Origin: Zoogloeaceae bacterium
GTDB taxonomy: Bacteria > Pseudomonadota > Gammaproteobacteria > Burkholderiales > Rhodocyclaceae
Length of the DNA: 47,712 nucleotides
Direction: 5' to 3'
Assembly (NCBI GenBank): GCA_031273565.1
Contig: JAISRR010000087.1
Coordinates: 1 to 47,712 of the forward strand
Made by a program: the position numbers and the translations under genes
Part shown: piece by piece, positions 36,144-44,417 of the stretch
Numbering within the stretch: the first letter of the stretch is position 1
Layout: the number at the start of each line of letters is the position of its first letter
Notes under the pieces: generated by a model
What the model saw: only the letters and a program-made list of their open reading frames with translations
Told to the model about the DNA's origin: nothing
Databases searched by the model: none

Positions 36144-37235
36144 TCACGGGCAGGAGAGCATTCGCGTGAGCGCCAGCTTCGCCAGTTCCGCCTCGTGCGG
36201 CGGAACGACAATGGGATTGACCGTGTTCCCGGCGGCGAGGTTTTCCAGTGTCCAGGCGAGATGCTGCGGGTCGATGCGCTGCATGGTGGAGCACATGCAG
36301 ATGATGTCGGACATGAAGTGCACGGTTTTGTTCTGGGGCGCGACTTCCCTGGCGAGGCGCTCCACCAGGTTTAATTCCGTGCCCACCAGCCAGCGCGTGC
36401 CCGTCGGCGCTTCCTTGATGGTCTTGACAATCAGTTCGGTGGAGCCGACATAATCGGCGGCGGCGCAGACTTCAAAATTGCATTCCGGGTGGGCGATGAC
36501 AATGCCTTCCGGGTGACGGGCGCGAAAAGCGTCGATTTGACGTTTGTTGAACATCTGATGCACCGAGCAATGCCCCTTCCAGAGCAGGATTTTTGCCCTG
36601 GCGATGGCTTCAGGCGTCAGGCCGCCCAGAGGCAGGTCGGGGTCCCATATCTGCATTTCGTCCAGGGCTATGCCCATGTTGTGCCCCGTCCAGCGACCCA
36701 GATGCTGGTCGGGAAAGAACAGGATTCTGGGACGTTGCGCGAACGCCCGGCGAGCGATAAGCCCGGCGTTGCTGGATGTGCAGACGATACCGCCATGTTC
36801 GCCACAAAAGGCTTTCAGATCGGCAGCGGAATTGATGTAGGTGACGGGCGTAAAACTCGCTTCGACATCCAGCGATTCACCCAGTTCTCGCCAGCAACGT
36901 TCCACTTTGGCGAGATTCGCCATGTCAGCCATCGAACAGCCCGCCGCCAGATCGGGCAGGATGGCGGTCTGTTCCGGGCGCGACATGATGTCGGCCACTT
37001 CCGCCATGAAATGCACGCCGCAGAAGACGATGTTGGGCGAATCCGTTTCTGCCGCGAGACGGGAGAGTTTCAGGGAATCTCCGGTCAAATCCGCATATTG
37101 ATACACCTCGGCGCGCTGATAATGGTGGCAGAGCAACACCACTTCCCTGCCCAATCGCCTGCGGGCGGCGCGGATGCGGGATTCGCATTCGGCGTCGGAA
37201 AGCGCGCCGTAGGCGTCAAAAGATAAAAGCGCCAT
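36144..37235 (-). CDS. nadA: Quinolinate synthase A
   Basis: Condenses iminoaspartate with dihydroxyacetone phosphate to quinolinate, the NAD precursor. It is 363 residues. Three pseudo-repeats each supply motifs: LLCHHYQRAEVYQYADLTGD, VFCGVHFMAEVADIMS, SCPAxxx-like SMADMANL, GGIVCTSSNAG, ILFFPDQHLGR and HPECNFEVCAAADYVGST. The three 4Fe-4S Cys fall in the FCGVHF, IVCTSSN and late region blocks. It starts three bases after the rhodanese stop. The rhodanese could deliver sulfur for the oxygen-sensitive cluster, but this is inference from adjacency. Confidence 0.95.
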   Translation of the reverse strand: MALLSFDAYGALSDAECESRIRAARRRLGREVVLLCHHYQRAEVYQYADLTGDSLKLSRLAAETDSPNIVFCGVHFMAEVADIMSRPEQTAILPDLAAGCSMADMANLAKVERCWRELGESLDVEASFTPVTYINSAADLKAFCGEHGGIVCTSSNAGLIARRAFAQRPRILFFPDQHLGRWTGHNMGIALDEMQIWDPDLPLGGLTPEAIARAKILLWKGHCSVHQMFNKRQIDAFRARHPEGIVIAHPECNFEVCAAADYVGSTELIVKTIKEAPTGTRWLVGTELNLVERLAREVAPQNKTVHFMSDIICMCSTMQRIDPQHLAWTLENLAAGNTVNPIVVPPHEAELAKLALTRMLSCP

Positions 37236-37238
37236 TTT

Positions 37239-37688
37239 CTACTGGAACCAGGGCAGGCCGGCCAATCGCCAGCCGCCAAGTTTGCCGCGCTGCTCATTGG
37301 CGTCCCGGTCGCCCTCGAAGCCTTCCAGCACGTTGTAGCAGGAAGAATAGCCCTGCCGCGCCGCCTCGCGGCCTGCTTCGTCGGAACGCTGACCGCTGCG
37401 GCAGATCAGCATCACCAGCGCCTCCTTGTCGACCTGGGCGCGCATCTGGCGGAAGAAATTGGGATTGAGCGCGCCGTTCGGATAGAACGCCCATTCGATT
37501 TCCACCGCGCCGGGGATGCGCCCCACAAATTCCAGCTCGGCGCGGGTGCGGATGTCGACCAGCTTCGCGCCGGGCGCGAGCTGCCATACGTCATGAGCTT
37601 CGGCGGGCGTCAGCGCGCCCGCATAGGGGAGATTCATGGCCTGTGCGCGTTCCTGGGCCAATTGCAGGATGTCATTGAGTTTTCCCAT
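37239..37688 (-). CDS. Rhodanese-like sulfurtransferase
   Basis: A 149-residue single-domain rhodanese. The catalytic Cys is in VMLICRSGQRSDEAGREAA; other family blocks are GAKLVDIRTRAELEFVGRI and GFEGDRDANEQRG, with a C-terminal GGWRLAGLPW. The start MGKLNDILQLAQERA (ATG at 37686-37688) is chosen because the family begins there; ATGs at 37700 and farther upstream are also open, and none has a good ribosome site. It is the first gene before nadA on this strand. Confidence 0.87.
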   Translation of the reverse strand: MGKLNDILQLAQERAQAMNLPYAGALTPAEAHDVWQLAPGAKLVDIRTRAELEFVGRIPGAVEIEWAFYPNGALNPNFFRQMRAQVDKEALVMLICRSGQRSDEAGREAARQGYSSCYNVLEGFEGDRDANEQRGKLGGWRLAGLPWFQ

Positions 37689-37869
37689 GGGGTTGAACAT
37701 GTGTAATGAGTGTTGGAGCGGATTGCGAGTATAGCGCATCGGAAATTCGCGTGTATTCCGGATATTCCGGGGCACAGGGCAATCGCATTTGACTTTCAGG
37801 TCGCCTCCAGAACCAGCAAGCCCGACAAGCCGGATCGCGTGGGAGAGGTTCGGTGGTTTTGTGTCGGGC

Positions 37870-37938
37870 GCTCAGGCTGCGATTCCGGGAGGCATTCGCG
37901 CCGTTGGTCGACGCGTTCGACTTTTTGGCGTGAAGCCG
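37870..37938. repeat. Local 70-bp duplication, copy 1 (uninterrupted)
   Basis: Begins GCTCAGGCTGCGATTCCGGG and runs through GCATTCGCGCCGTTGG and GACTTTTTGGCGTGAAG. The same sequence recurs at 38063-38194, but split by a hairpin element. This copy shows the pre-insertion state. The gap 37700-38300 contains only this duplication, family A and B hairpin elements, and nothing that reads as a gene. Confidence 0.85.
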
Positions 37939-37988
37939 TAAAGGGAGGGCGGGATCGAAGAAACCGCCATCGTTGACATGCGGCGCAA

Positions 37989-38055
37989 GGTAGGGCGGTT
38001 TCTCCGAAACCGCCGTTTGTTTAACATGCGGCGCTTTCGGAGAAAGCGCCCTACC
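37989..38055. repeat. Paired-hairpin repeat, family B, copy 4
   Basis: A 67-bp element, the best-preserved copy. Left hairpin GGCGGTTTC, TCC, GAAACCGCC; centre GTTTGTTTAACATGCGGC; right hairpin GGCGCTTTC, GGA, GAAAGCGCC, with GGTAGGGCG and CGCCCTACC ends. A decayed partial unit precedes it at 37943-37988. Confidence 0.82.
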
Positions 38056-38062
38056 TGAACCC

Positions 38063-38194
38063 GCTCAGGCTGCGATTCCGGGAGCGCGGGGCACCAGCCC
38101 CGCATGGTCCACGGATGACGCGGGGCTGGGGCCCCGCGCTCCCAGGAGGCATTCGCGCCGTTGATCGGCGCGTTCGACTTTTTGGCGTGAAGCG
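38063..38194. repeat. Local 70-bp duplication, copy 2 (interrupted)
   Basis: Left part 38063-38084 and right part 38145-38194 together reproduce copy 1 at 37870-37938, with GGAG present at both sides of the 64-base interruption. A few base changes and a two-base insertion near the end (GAAGCGCCG for GAAGCCG) show the two copies have drifted. Confidence 0.85.
38080..38143. repeat. Paired-hairpin REP element, family A, inserted copy
   Basis: GGGAGCGCGGGGCACCAGCC, a short centre, and GGGGCTGGGGCCCCGCGCTCCC in inverted orientation. Family A members also lie in and around the transposase gene at 46684, 46855 and 47401. Here the element splits copy 2 of the local duplication. Confidence 0.85.
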
Positions 38195-38308
38195 CCGCAA
38201 ACGATACTGCCACCTCATCAACCGCTGATTGAAAACGCGTTTCCTCAAAAGCTGACGACATCTGCGTGTGCAATTGCCCTGTTCCGGGGCATTTTCACGT
38301 TCATTTTA

Positions 38309-38325
38309 TGCACAATTTCGGTGCG
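38309..38325 (+). promoter_or_regulatory. NtrC (NtrB/NtrC) binding site 1 upstream of glnA
   Basis: TGCACAATTTCGGTGCG matches the NtrC consensus TGCAC-N7-GTGCA at nine of ten defined positions. It is centred about 142 bases before the proposed start of transcription, close to the -140 site of E. coli glnA. Confidence 0.85.
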
Positions 38326-38341
38326 CCCCAAAACGGGGTTT

Positions 38342-38358
38342 TGCACCCTTATGGTGCG
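38342..38358 (+). promoter_or_regulatory. NtrC binding site 2 upstream of glnA
   Basis: TGCACCCTTATGGTGCG is a second near-perfect NtrC site exactly 33 bases (three helical turns) from the first, centred about -109, as in the E. coli enhancer. Confidence 0.87.
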
Positions 38359-38432
38359 AACCGACCGCCATGTAAATGTATGCGTCTGCGTTCTTTCCTT
38401 GTGGCACAATGCCAGGCTCGTCGGGAAAAGTT

Positions 38433-38448
38433 GGGCATGGTTTCTGCT
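38433..38448 (+). promoter_or_regulatory. Candidate sigma-54 promoter of glnA
   Basis: GGGCATGGTTTCTGCT has GG (38434-38435) and GC (38446-38447) at the required 12-base step, giving -24/-12 elements GGCAT and CTGC. Transcription would begin near 38459, about 57 bases before the glnA start. A second sequence, TGGCACAATGCCAGG at 38402, has a better -24 but the wrong -12. Confidence 0.6.
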
Positions 38449-38515
38449 AACCTTCCCGTCACCGTTTTCTCATTCCCCGGCAGTGCCGGTTTCCCGTTTA
38501 GGAGAGTTTGCAAAT

Positions 38516-39928
38516 ATGGCTACCGTTCAGGACGTTCTGAAGCTGATGAAGGACAACGACGTCAAGTTCGTCGATTTTCGTTTTACCGATACGCGCGGCA
38601 AGGAGCAGCACGTCGGCGTGCCCGCCAGGGTTGTGGATGAAGACAAGTTCGAAAACGGACACGCTTTCGACGGTTCCTCCATTGCGGGCTGGAAGGGTAT
38701 CCAGGCTTCCGACATGCTCCTGAAGCCGGACCCCGAGACCGCCTTCATCGACCCTTTCTTCGATGAAACCACGCTGGTCATCACCTGCGACGTGGTTGAC
38801 CCCACCGATGGTCGTGGTTACGACCGCGATCCCCGTTCCATCGCCAAGCGCGCGGAAGCCTACCTGAAGTCTTCCGGCGTGGGCGATGCCGCCTACTTCG
38901 GCCCTGAACCCGAATTTTTCATCTTCGATTCCGTGGAATGGAAGACGGACATTTCCGGCTCCTCCGTCAAAATCTTTTCCGAAGAAGCCGCCTGGGCTTC
39001 CAGCGAAAAAATCGATGGCGGCAACATCGGCCATCGTCCCAGCGTCAAGGGCGGCTACTTTCCCGTCCCCCCCGTCGATTCCTTCAACGACATCCGCGCC
39101 GCCATCTGTCTGGCGCTGGAAGAATGCGGCGTCGAAGTTGAAGTGCATCACCACGAAGTCGCCACCGCCGGGCAAAACGAAATCGGCACCAAGTTCGGTC
39201 CTCTGGTGCGCCGCGCCGACTGGACGCAGGTGTTGAAGTACGTGGTGCACAACGTCGCGCATCAGTATGGCAAGACCGCCACCTTCATGCCCAAGCCCAT
39301 CGTTGGCGATAACGGTTCCGGCATGCATGTGCACCAGTCCATCTGGAAAGACGGCAAGAACCTGTTTGACGGCAACGGTTACGCCGGTCTGTCGGAAACC
39401 GCCCTGCACTACATCGGCGGCATCATCAGGCACGCCCGCGCCCTGAACGCCATCACCAACCCCGGCACCAACTCCTACAAGCGTCTGGTGCCCGGTTTTG
39501 AAGCGCCGGTGAAGCTGGCCTATTCCGCCAAGAACCGTTCCGCCTCCATCCGCGTGCCTTTCGTTTCTTCCGGCAAGGCTCGCCGCATCGAAACCCGTTT
39601 TCCCGACCCCATCGCCAATCCCTACCTGTGCTTTTCGGCCTTGCTGATGGCCGGTCTGGACGGCATCCAGAACAAGATTCACCCCGGCGATTCCGCCGAC
39701 AAGAATCTTTACGACCTGCCGCCGGAAGAAGACGCCAAGATACCGACCGTGTGTTCCAGCCTGGAAGAAGCCCTGGTCTATCTGGACAAGGATCGCGAGT
39801 TTCTGACCCGTGGCGGCGTGTTTTCCAACGACTGGATTGACGCTTACATCGCGCTCAAGGGAGAAGAAGTCACCCGGCTGCGCATGACGACTCATCCGGT
39901 GGAATTCGATCTGTACTACTCCTGCTGA
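38516..39928 (+). CDS. glnA: Glutamine synthetase, type I
   Basis: Assimilates ammonia by ATP-dependent amidation of glutamate; dodecamer in the cytosol. It is 470 residues. Signatures: [55 protein letters not shown] and the adenylylation Tyr Y399 in [10 protein letters not shown], so activity should be controlled by GlnE. The ATG follows AGGAGAG by ten bases; the longer open frame upstream is the leader. Two NtrC sites and a sigma-54 promoter precede it and a strong terminator follows. glnL and glnG (ntrB, ntrC) are not adjacent. Confidence 0.98.
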   Translation: MATVQDVLKLMKDNDVKFVDFRFTDTRGKEQHVGVPARVVDEDKFENGHAFDGSSIAGWKGIQASDMLLKPDPETAFIDPFFDETTLVITCDVVDPTDGRGYDRDPRSIAKRAEAYLKSSGVGDAAYFGPEPEFFIFDSVEWKTDISGSSVKIFSEEAAWASSEKIDGGNIGHRPSVKGGYFPVPPVDSFNDIRAAICLALEECGVEVEVHHHEVATAGQNEIGTKFGPLVRRADWTQVLKYVVHNVAHQYGKTATFMPKPIVGDNGSGMHVHQSIWKDGKNLFDGNGYAGLSETALHYIGGIIRHARALNAITNPGTNSYKRLVPGFEAPVKLAYSAKNRSASIRVPFVSSGKARRIETRFPDPIANPYLCFSALLMAGLDGIQNKIHPGDSADKNLYDLPPEEDAKIPTVCSSLEEALVYLDKDREFLTRGGVFSNDWIDAYIALKGEEVTRLRMTTHPVEFDLYYSC

Positions 39929-39945
39929 CCGGGACAGGCAATCGC

Positions 39946-39973
39946 AAAAACGGAGCCGCAAGGCTCCGTTTTT
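39946..39973 (+). terminator. Rho-independent terminator after glnA
   Basis: AAAAACGGAGCC, a GCAA tetraloop and GGCTCCGTTTTT form a 12-bp perfect stem with flanking A and T runs. It may also serve the converging gene, which ends at 39995. Confidence 0.92.
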
Positions 39974-39994
39974 CGTTGGGACTTCAGGCTTGCT

Positions 39995-40336
39995 TCAGTT
40001 TCCTCGCGCCTGCCGCAGTTGCTTGAACAGCGCGTCGATCTGGGGTTTCACTGCTGTCTCGTTCGGGCAGGCCGCGTTGGTTTTTTGATGCTGAATCAGG
40101 GATTGTTGCATGGCATCCTTGAAGATTTGGTCATAGGTGATGTCTGCCGTTTTGGGCAGGGTCTTTTCCAGCTCCTGCGTGATGCGATTCATCGTTGTCT
40201 GCTGCCGGCAGGCAAGCGCGACGCCGTTGATTTTCCCCAGTTCTTTCACTGCATCGCCCCCCGCAGGCGTTGCCGCAAACGCAGGCACGGCAAACAGCAG
40301 GGAAACGAGGGTGCAGGCAACAATTACTTTTTTCAT
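39995..40336 (-). CDS. Small secreted hypothetical protein
   Basis: A 113-residue protein with a clear signal peptide (MKKVIVACTLVSLLFAVPAFA, cleavage before ATPAGG). The mature part is helical, with two Cys (NGVALACRQQ and KTNAACPNET) that could form a disulfide, and ends in QIDALFKQLRQARGN. CGGAGTAGAGA precedes the ATG as ribosome site. No family is recognised. It is convergent with glnA and divergent from the msr gene. Confidence 0.72.
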   Translation of the reverse strand: MKKVIVACTLVSLLFAVPAFAATPAGGDAVKELGKINGVALACRQQTTMNRITQELEKTLPKTADITYDQIFKDAMQQSLIQHQKTNAACPNETAVKPQIDALFKQLRQARGN

Positions 40337-40453
40337 TCTCTACTCCGAATAAAAACTCAGACCGGTAATGCGTTATCATACGCCGCTCATGCCATTCATG
40401 GGGCAACCCGCTTACATTTTCTCTACCTTCAACCGGATTCTTTTGTAATCGTC

Positions 40454-41812
40454 ATGGAAAAATACAGCCGCACGCTGTTTGGAGCGTGCCTCTGCTGGTT
40501 TGGCGTGAACCTGACGCTGGTTCAGACAGAAATCGCATTGGCGGAGCAGGCAATCATGGAAGAAATCGTTTTGGGCATGGGTTGTTTCTGGGGCGCGGAA
40601 AAGCGCATGTCAGAACTGCCCGGCGTATTGGATGTGGAAAGCGGCTTTGCCGGTGGCGACGCGCTGCGGGTCGGCTATCAGGATGTGCTCGCCGCCGAGC
40701 GAAGCTTGCGCGTGGGCGAGGATGTCCGCCGCAATCACGCCGAAGTCGTGCGCGTGCGCTTCGATCCCGCGCGGGTCAGCCTGGAAGAAGTGCTGATCCG
40801 CTTCTGGGAAAACCACGACCCCACCCAGGGCAACCGTCAGGGCAACGACCTCGGCAGCAACTACCGCAGCGCCATCTATTACCGGAACGACAGCCAGCGG
40901 GAAACGGCGCTGCGCACCCGCGATATCTACCAGCAGGCGCTCACGGCGGCGGCGTATCCGACCATCACGACGGAAATCCTGCCCCTGCGGAACTACAACC
41001 GCGCCGAGGACCTGCATCAGGATTATCTGCTCAAGAACCCGGACGGCTATTGCGGATTGGGCGGCACGGGCGTCGCCTATCCCGGAACCGCGCGGCAGAC
41101 CGTCCCGGATTCGGCGACGCCGCTCGCGCCATCCGCGCAACCGGCCCAGGCGCTGAATGCCGACCAGCTTACTTTTGCGCGTCAACTGGTGGTGTTTGAA
41201 GCCGAAGACTGTCCCTGGTGCAAAAAATTCCACGCCGAAATCCTGTCGGACTGGCAGGCCGCCGTGCCGATTGCCGCCAGCCTGTCCCCGCAACCGCCGC
41301 ACGCGGGAGCAATGGTCTGGCAACTGGAAAAGGCGCTATTCGCCACGCCCACCATTGTGCTCTTCGAGCAAGGCCGCGAAGTTTCGCGTTACACCGGTTA
41401 CAACGGCGACAAGGAACGTTTCTGGCAATGGCTGGGCTATCGGCTCCTTGACCCGGAAGCGCGTCGCATCGCCTTTGAGCAGGGCACGGAACCCGCGTTT
41501 GCCGGTTCGCATCTGGACGAAAAACGCCCCGGTGTGTTTGTCGACCCCATCACCGGCGCGCCGCTGTTTCGTTCCGACAGCAAGTTTGAAAGCGGCTCCG
41601 GCTGGCCGAGTTTTTTCACGCCCGTGGAAGGCGCCATCACCCTGCATCCCGATCATTCTCACGGCATGGTGCGTACGGAAGTCCGCAGCGCCAGTTCCGG
41701 CATTCATTTGGGTCACGTCTTCGACGACGGCCCTCCCCCGACCGGAAAGCGCTACTGCATCAATGGCAATGTGCTGAAGTTTCAACCGCTTCAGGTCACA
41801 GGGGAAAAGTGA
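40454..41812 (+). CDS. msrAB: Exported MsrA - thioredoxin-like - MsrB fusion (methionine sulfoxide reductase)
   Basis: A 452-residue periplasmic repair enzyme for oxidised methionine. An N-terminal export signal (about 1-30, ending near QTEIALAEQA) precedes MsrA at about 36-205 with catalytic C44 in GMGCFWGAEK and NPDGYCGLGGTG. A thioredoxin-like module follows at about 240-330 with a CPWC site (253-256) and the cis-Pro in FATPT. MsrB is at about 335-452 with FRSDSKFESGSGWPSFF and catalytic C435 in GKRYCINGN; the zinc-binding Cys pairs of some MsrB are absent. In the known neisserial PilB the thioredoxin-like domain is first; here it lies between the reductases. The start ATG lacks a strong ribosome site. 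Confidence 0.88.
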   Translation: MEKYSRTLFGACLCWFGVNLTLVQTEIALAEQAIMEEIVLGMGCFWGAEKRMSELPGVLDVESGFAGGDALRVGYQDVLAAERSLRVGEDVRRNHAEVVRVRFDPARVSLEEVLIRFWENHDPTQGNRQGNDLGSNYRSAIYYRNDSQRETALRTRDIYQQALTAAAYPTITTEILPLRNYNRAEDLHQDYLLKNPDGYCGLGGTGVAYPGTARQTVPDSATPLAPSAQPAQALNADQLTFARQLVVFEAEDCPWCKKFHAEILSDWQAAVPIAASLSPQPPHAGAMVWQLEKALFATPTIVLFEQGREVSRYTGYNGDKERFWQWLGYRLLDPEARRIAFEQGTEPAFAGSHLDEKRPGVFVDPITGAPLFRSDSKFESGSGWPSFFTPVEGAITLHPDHSHGMVRTEVRSASSGIHLGHVFDDGPPPTGKRYCINGNVLKFQPLQVTGEK

Positions 41813-41830
41813 CGCGCCGTAAATCGAAAG

Positions 41831-42628
41831 TCAAGCCGGGGCAAACAGGCGTTCCAGTTCCACGCCTGGATCCGGGGCGCGCATAAAAGCTTCGCCGATG
41901 AGGAAGGCGTGCACATCCCTGGCTTGCATGGCTTTGACATCTTCCGGGGTGAGGATGCCGCTTTCGGTGATTAGCATCCGCTCGGCGGGGATGCGCGGCA
42001 ATTGCGACCAGGTCGTTTCCAGACTGACTTCAAAGGTACGCAGATTGCGGTTATTGATGCCCATCAGCAAGGTGCTGAGGTTTTCGAGTGCGATGTCCAG
42101 TTCTTCACCGTCGTGGCTTTCCACCAATACGGCAAGGCCAAGTTCCTGCGCGATGCCTTCCATATCCTGAAGCTGTCCCGGCGAGAGCGCGGCGACAATG
42201 AGCAGGATGGCGTCCGCGCCCATGTTGCGCGCTTCGTAAATCTGGTAAGGCTCGACGATGAAATCCTTGCGGAGCACGGGTAACTCGCAGGCGGCGCGAG
42301 CGGCTTGCAGGTATTCCGGCGAACCCTGAAAATAGGCGCGGTCGGTCAGCACGGAAAGACAGGCCGCGCCATGCCGGGCGTAAGAGGCGGCGATGTCGGC
42401 GGGACGAAAATCGGGGCGGATGACGCCTTTCGAGGGGCTGGCCTTCTTGACCTCGGCGATGACCGCCGCCTGTTTTTTGACCACCCGGTCACGTAGCGCC
42501 TGGACAAAATCGCGCGTGGGCGGCTGATCAAAGGCTTCGGCACGCAGTTCTGTTAGCGGGCGGGCTGCCCGCGCCGCCGCGACTTCCCCGACCTTGGTGG
42601 CGAGGATTTTTTGGAGAATATCGCTCAT
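41831..42628 (-). CDS. trpC: Indole-3-glycerol phosphate synthase
   Basis: Converts carboxyphenylamino-deoxyribulose phosphate to indole-3-glycerol phosphate in tryptophan synthesis. It is 265 residues, a single TIM barrel without a fused TrpF. Signatures: [79 protein letters not shown] and [12 protein letters not shown]. Twelve bases after the trpD stop; last gene of trpGDC. Confidence 0.97.
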   Translation of the reverse strand: MSDILQKILATKVGEVAAARAARPLTELRAEAFDQPPTRDFVQALRDRVVKKQAAVIAEVKKASPSKGVIRPDFRPADIAASYARHGAACLSVLTDRAYFQGSPEYLQAARAACELPVLRKDFIVEPYQIYEARNMGADAILLIVAALSPGQLQDMEGIAQELGLAVLVESHDGEELDIALENLSTLLMGINNRNLRTFEVSLETTWSQLPRIPAERMLITESGILTPEDVKAMQARDVHAFLIGEAFMRAPDPGVELERLFAPA

Positions 42629-42640
42629 AATGCAGCGTTC

Positions 42641-43669
42641 TTACTTGAATTTGCGGGTAAATTGCACGAACTCGTCCAGTTTGGCGCGCGCCGCGCCGCT
42701 GGCGATAATCTCGCGCGCGAGGACGACGCCCGCGCCGATGTCGGCAACCTTGTTGGCGGTGTAAAGGGCAACGCCCGCGTTCAGGGTCACGATGTCGCGC
42801 GCCGGGCCGGGCTGGTTGTCCAGGGTGGAAAGTACAATCTGGCGTGATTCCTCGATGCTGCCCACCTTGAAATTGCGCTGTCCGGCCATCGCGATGCCAA
42901 AATCTTCCGGGTGGATTTCGTATTCGCTGACCACGCCATTTTTCAGTTCGCCCACCATTGTGGACGCGCCCAGGCTGACTTCATCCATGCCATCCATGCC
43001 GTAGACCGTGAGCACATGTTTCGCGCCCAGACGCTCCATGACGCGCACCAGAATGCCGACCAGATCGGGGTGAAAGACGCCCAGAAGGGTATTGGGCGCG
43101 TCGGCGGGGTTGGTGAGTGGCCCCAGAATGTTGAACAGGGTGCGCACGCCCATTTCGCCGCGCACGGAGGCGACGTTTTTCATTGCGCCGTGATGACGGG
43201 GGGCAAACATGAAGCCGATGCCCACGGCTTCGATACACTCGGCGACCTGTTCCGGCGTCAGTTGCAGATTCACGCCCAACGCGTCAAGCGCGTCGGCGCT
43301 GCCGGACTTGGACGAAACACTGCGGTTGCCGTGCTTGGCGACCTGTATCCCTGCCGCCGCCGCGACAAAAATGGTGGAAGTCGAGATATTGAAAGTGTAA
43401 GAGCCGTCGCCGCCCGTACCGACCACATCCAGCAGATTTTCGCGCGCCCCTTTCACCGGCACCCGGGTCGCCAGTTCGCGCATGACAGTGGCGGCGGCGG
43501 AAATTTCGCCGATGGTTTCCTTTTTGACCCGCAGCCCGGTCAGAATCGCCGATGTCATCAAAGGCGAAACCTCGCCCGCCATAATCTGACGCATCAGCGA
43601 AACCATTTCGTCGTAGAAAATTTCGCGGTGTTCAATGGTGCGCTGAAGCGCCTGTTGTGGAGTAATCAT
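42641..43669 (-). CDS. trpD: Anthranilate phosphoribosyltransferase
   Basis: Attaches phosphoribose to anthranilate. It is 342 residues. The PRPP-binding loop is [19 protein letters not shown]; other blocks are [50 protein letters not shown] and [16 protein letters not shown]. It is separate from the glutamine amidotransferase gene, 27 bases downstream of it. Confidence 0.97.
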   Translation of the reverse strand: MITPQQALQRTIEHREIFYDEMVSLMRQIMAGEVSPLMTSAILTGLRVKKETIGEISAAATVMRELATRVPVKGARENLLDVVGTGGDGSYTFNISTSTIFVAAAAGIQVAKHGNRSVSSKSGSADALDALGVNLQLTPEQVAECIEAVGIGFMFAPRHHGAMKNVASVRGEMGVRTLFNILGPLTNPADAPNTLLGVFHPDLVGILVRVMERLGAKHVLTVYGMDGMDEVSLGASTMVGELKNGVVSEYEIHPEDFGIAMAGQRNFKVGSIEESRQIVLSTLDNQPGPARDIVTLNAGVALYTANKVADIGAGVVLAREIIASGAARAKLDEFVQFTRKFK

Positions 43670-43696
43670 GGCATTTTTCTGGCAGTTAAAGGATTT

Positions 43697-44263
43697 TCAG
43701 ACATTTTTTAGGAAATTTTCGAGCAGGTCGTGCCCGCGTTCGGAAAGTATGGATTCGGGATGGAATTGTACGCCCGCAACGGCAAGGGTTTTGTGGCGCA
43801 CGCCCATGATTTCGCCGTCTTCTGTCCATGCGCTGATTTCGAGACAATCGGGCAGGCTTGCCCGTTCGATGGCCAGCGAGTGATAGCGCGTGCAGGCCAG
43901 CGGGTCGGGCAGGCCGCGAAAGACGCCGGCATTGTTGTGCCGCACCGGAGAAACCTTGCCGTGCATCAGTTTTTGGGCGTGCACCACCTTGCCGCCAAAG
44001 GCTTCGCCGATGGCCTGATGTCCGAGGCAAACGCCGAGAAGCGGAATTTTGCCCGCGAACGTCTTGATTGCCGCCAGCGAGATTCCCGCCTGCGCGGGCG
44101 CGCAAGGGCCGGGGCCGACGAGCAGATAATCCGGCTTTTGAGCGGCAATTTCGTCTAACGTGATGGCATCGTTACGATAAACACGTACTTCCTGCCCCAA
44201 CTCGCCAAAATATTGCGCGATGTTGTAGGTAAAGGAATCGTAATTGTCGATCATGAGCAGCAT
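43697..44263 (-). CDS. trpG: Anthranilate synthase glutamine amidotransferase subunit
   Basis: Supplies ammonia from glutamine to TrpE, and probably also to PabB. It is 188 residues. The class I amidotransferase triad is C79 in [17 protein letters not shown] and His-Glu in [10 protein letters not shown]; the oxyanion region is [14 protein letters not shown]. The ATG at 44261-44263 has GAGGAAG upstream and begins [15 protein letters not shown]; a longer frame reaching 44506 overlaps the peptidase gene and is not real. trpE is not next to it in this window. The 150 bases between it and the peptidase gene show no attenuator-like Trp-rich leader. Confidence 0.95.
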   Translation of the reverse strand: MLLMIDNYDSFTYNIAQYFGELGQEVRVYRNDAITLDEIAAQKPDYLLVGPGPCAPAQAGISLAAIKTFAGKIPLLGVCLGHQAIGEAFGGKVVHAQKLMHGKVSPVRHNNAGVFRGLPDPLACTRYHSLAIERASLPDCLEISAWTEDGEIMGVRHKTLAVAGVQFHPESILSERGHDLLENFLKNV

Positions 44264-44417
44264 TTCGGGTCTTCCTCTTTTCTTGATGGGATGTGCCTGC
44301 CGGAGCAGCCACCCCGCCCCGCGCGGCGGAGAGAAAACAAAGAGAAGAAGCATACCACTACGGACATCAGCAGTCAGGGCAAACGTGCGCTGGACGATGC
44401 TAACCGGAGATTCGGAT

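Noticed and set aside
37872-38273. 133-codon open frame on the minus strand
   Set aside because: Its translation consists of repeated blocks (FTPKSRTRR twice) created by the local duplication and hairpin elements, so it is repeat DNA and not a gene.
38402-38417. TGGCACAATGCCAGG as the glnA sigma-54 promoter
   Set aside because: The -24 part is excellent, but the -12 position holds GG instead of GC. The GGGCAT-N5-CTGC sequence at 38433 has both invariant pairs and puts the NtrC sites at the expected distances. It is kept only as an alternative.
38498-39961. 487-codon open frame on the minus strand
   Set aside because: Antisense to glnA and running through its terminator; composition is typical of a shadow frame.
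44264-44417. Tryptophan attenuator upstream of trpG
   Set aside because: No short frame with Trp codons followed by competing hairpins and a T run was found in the gap.
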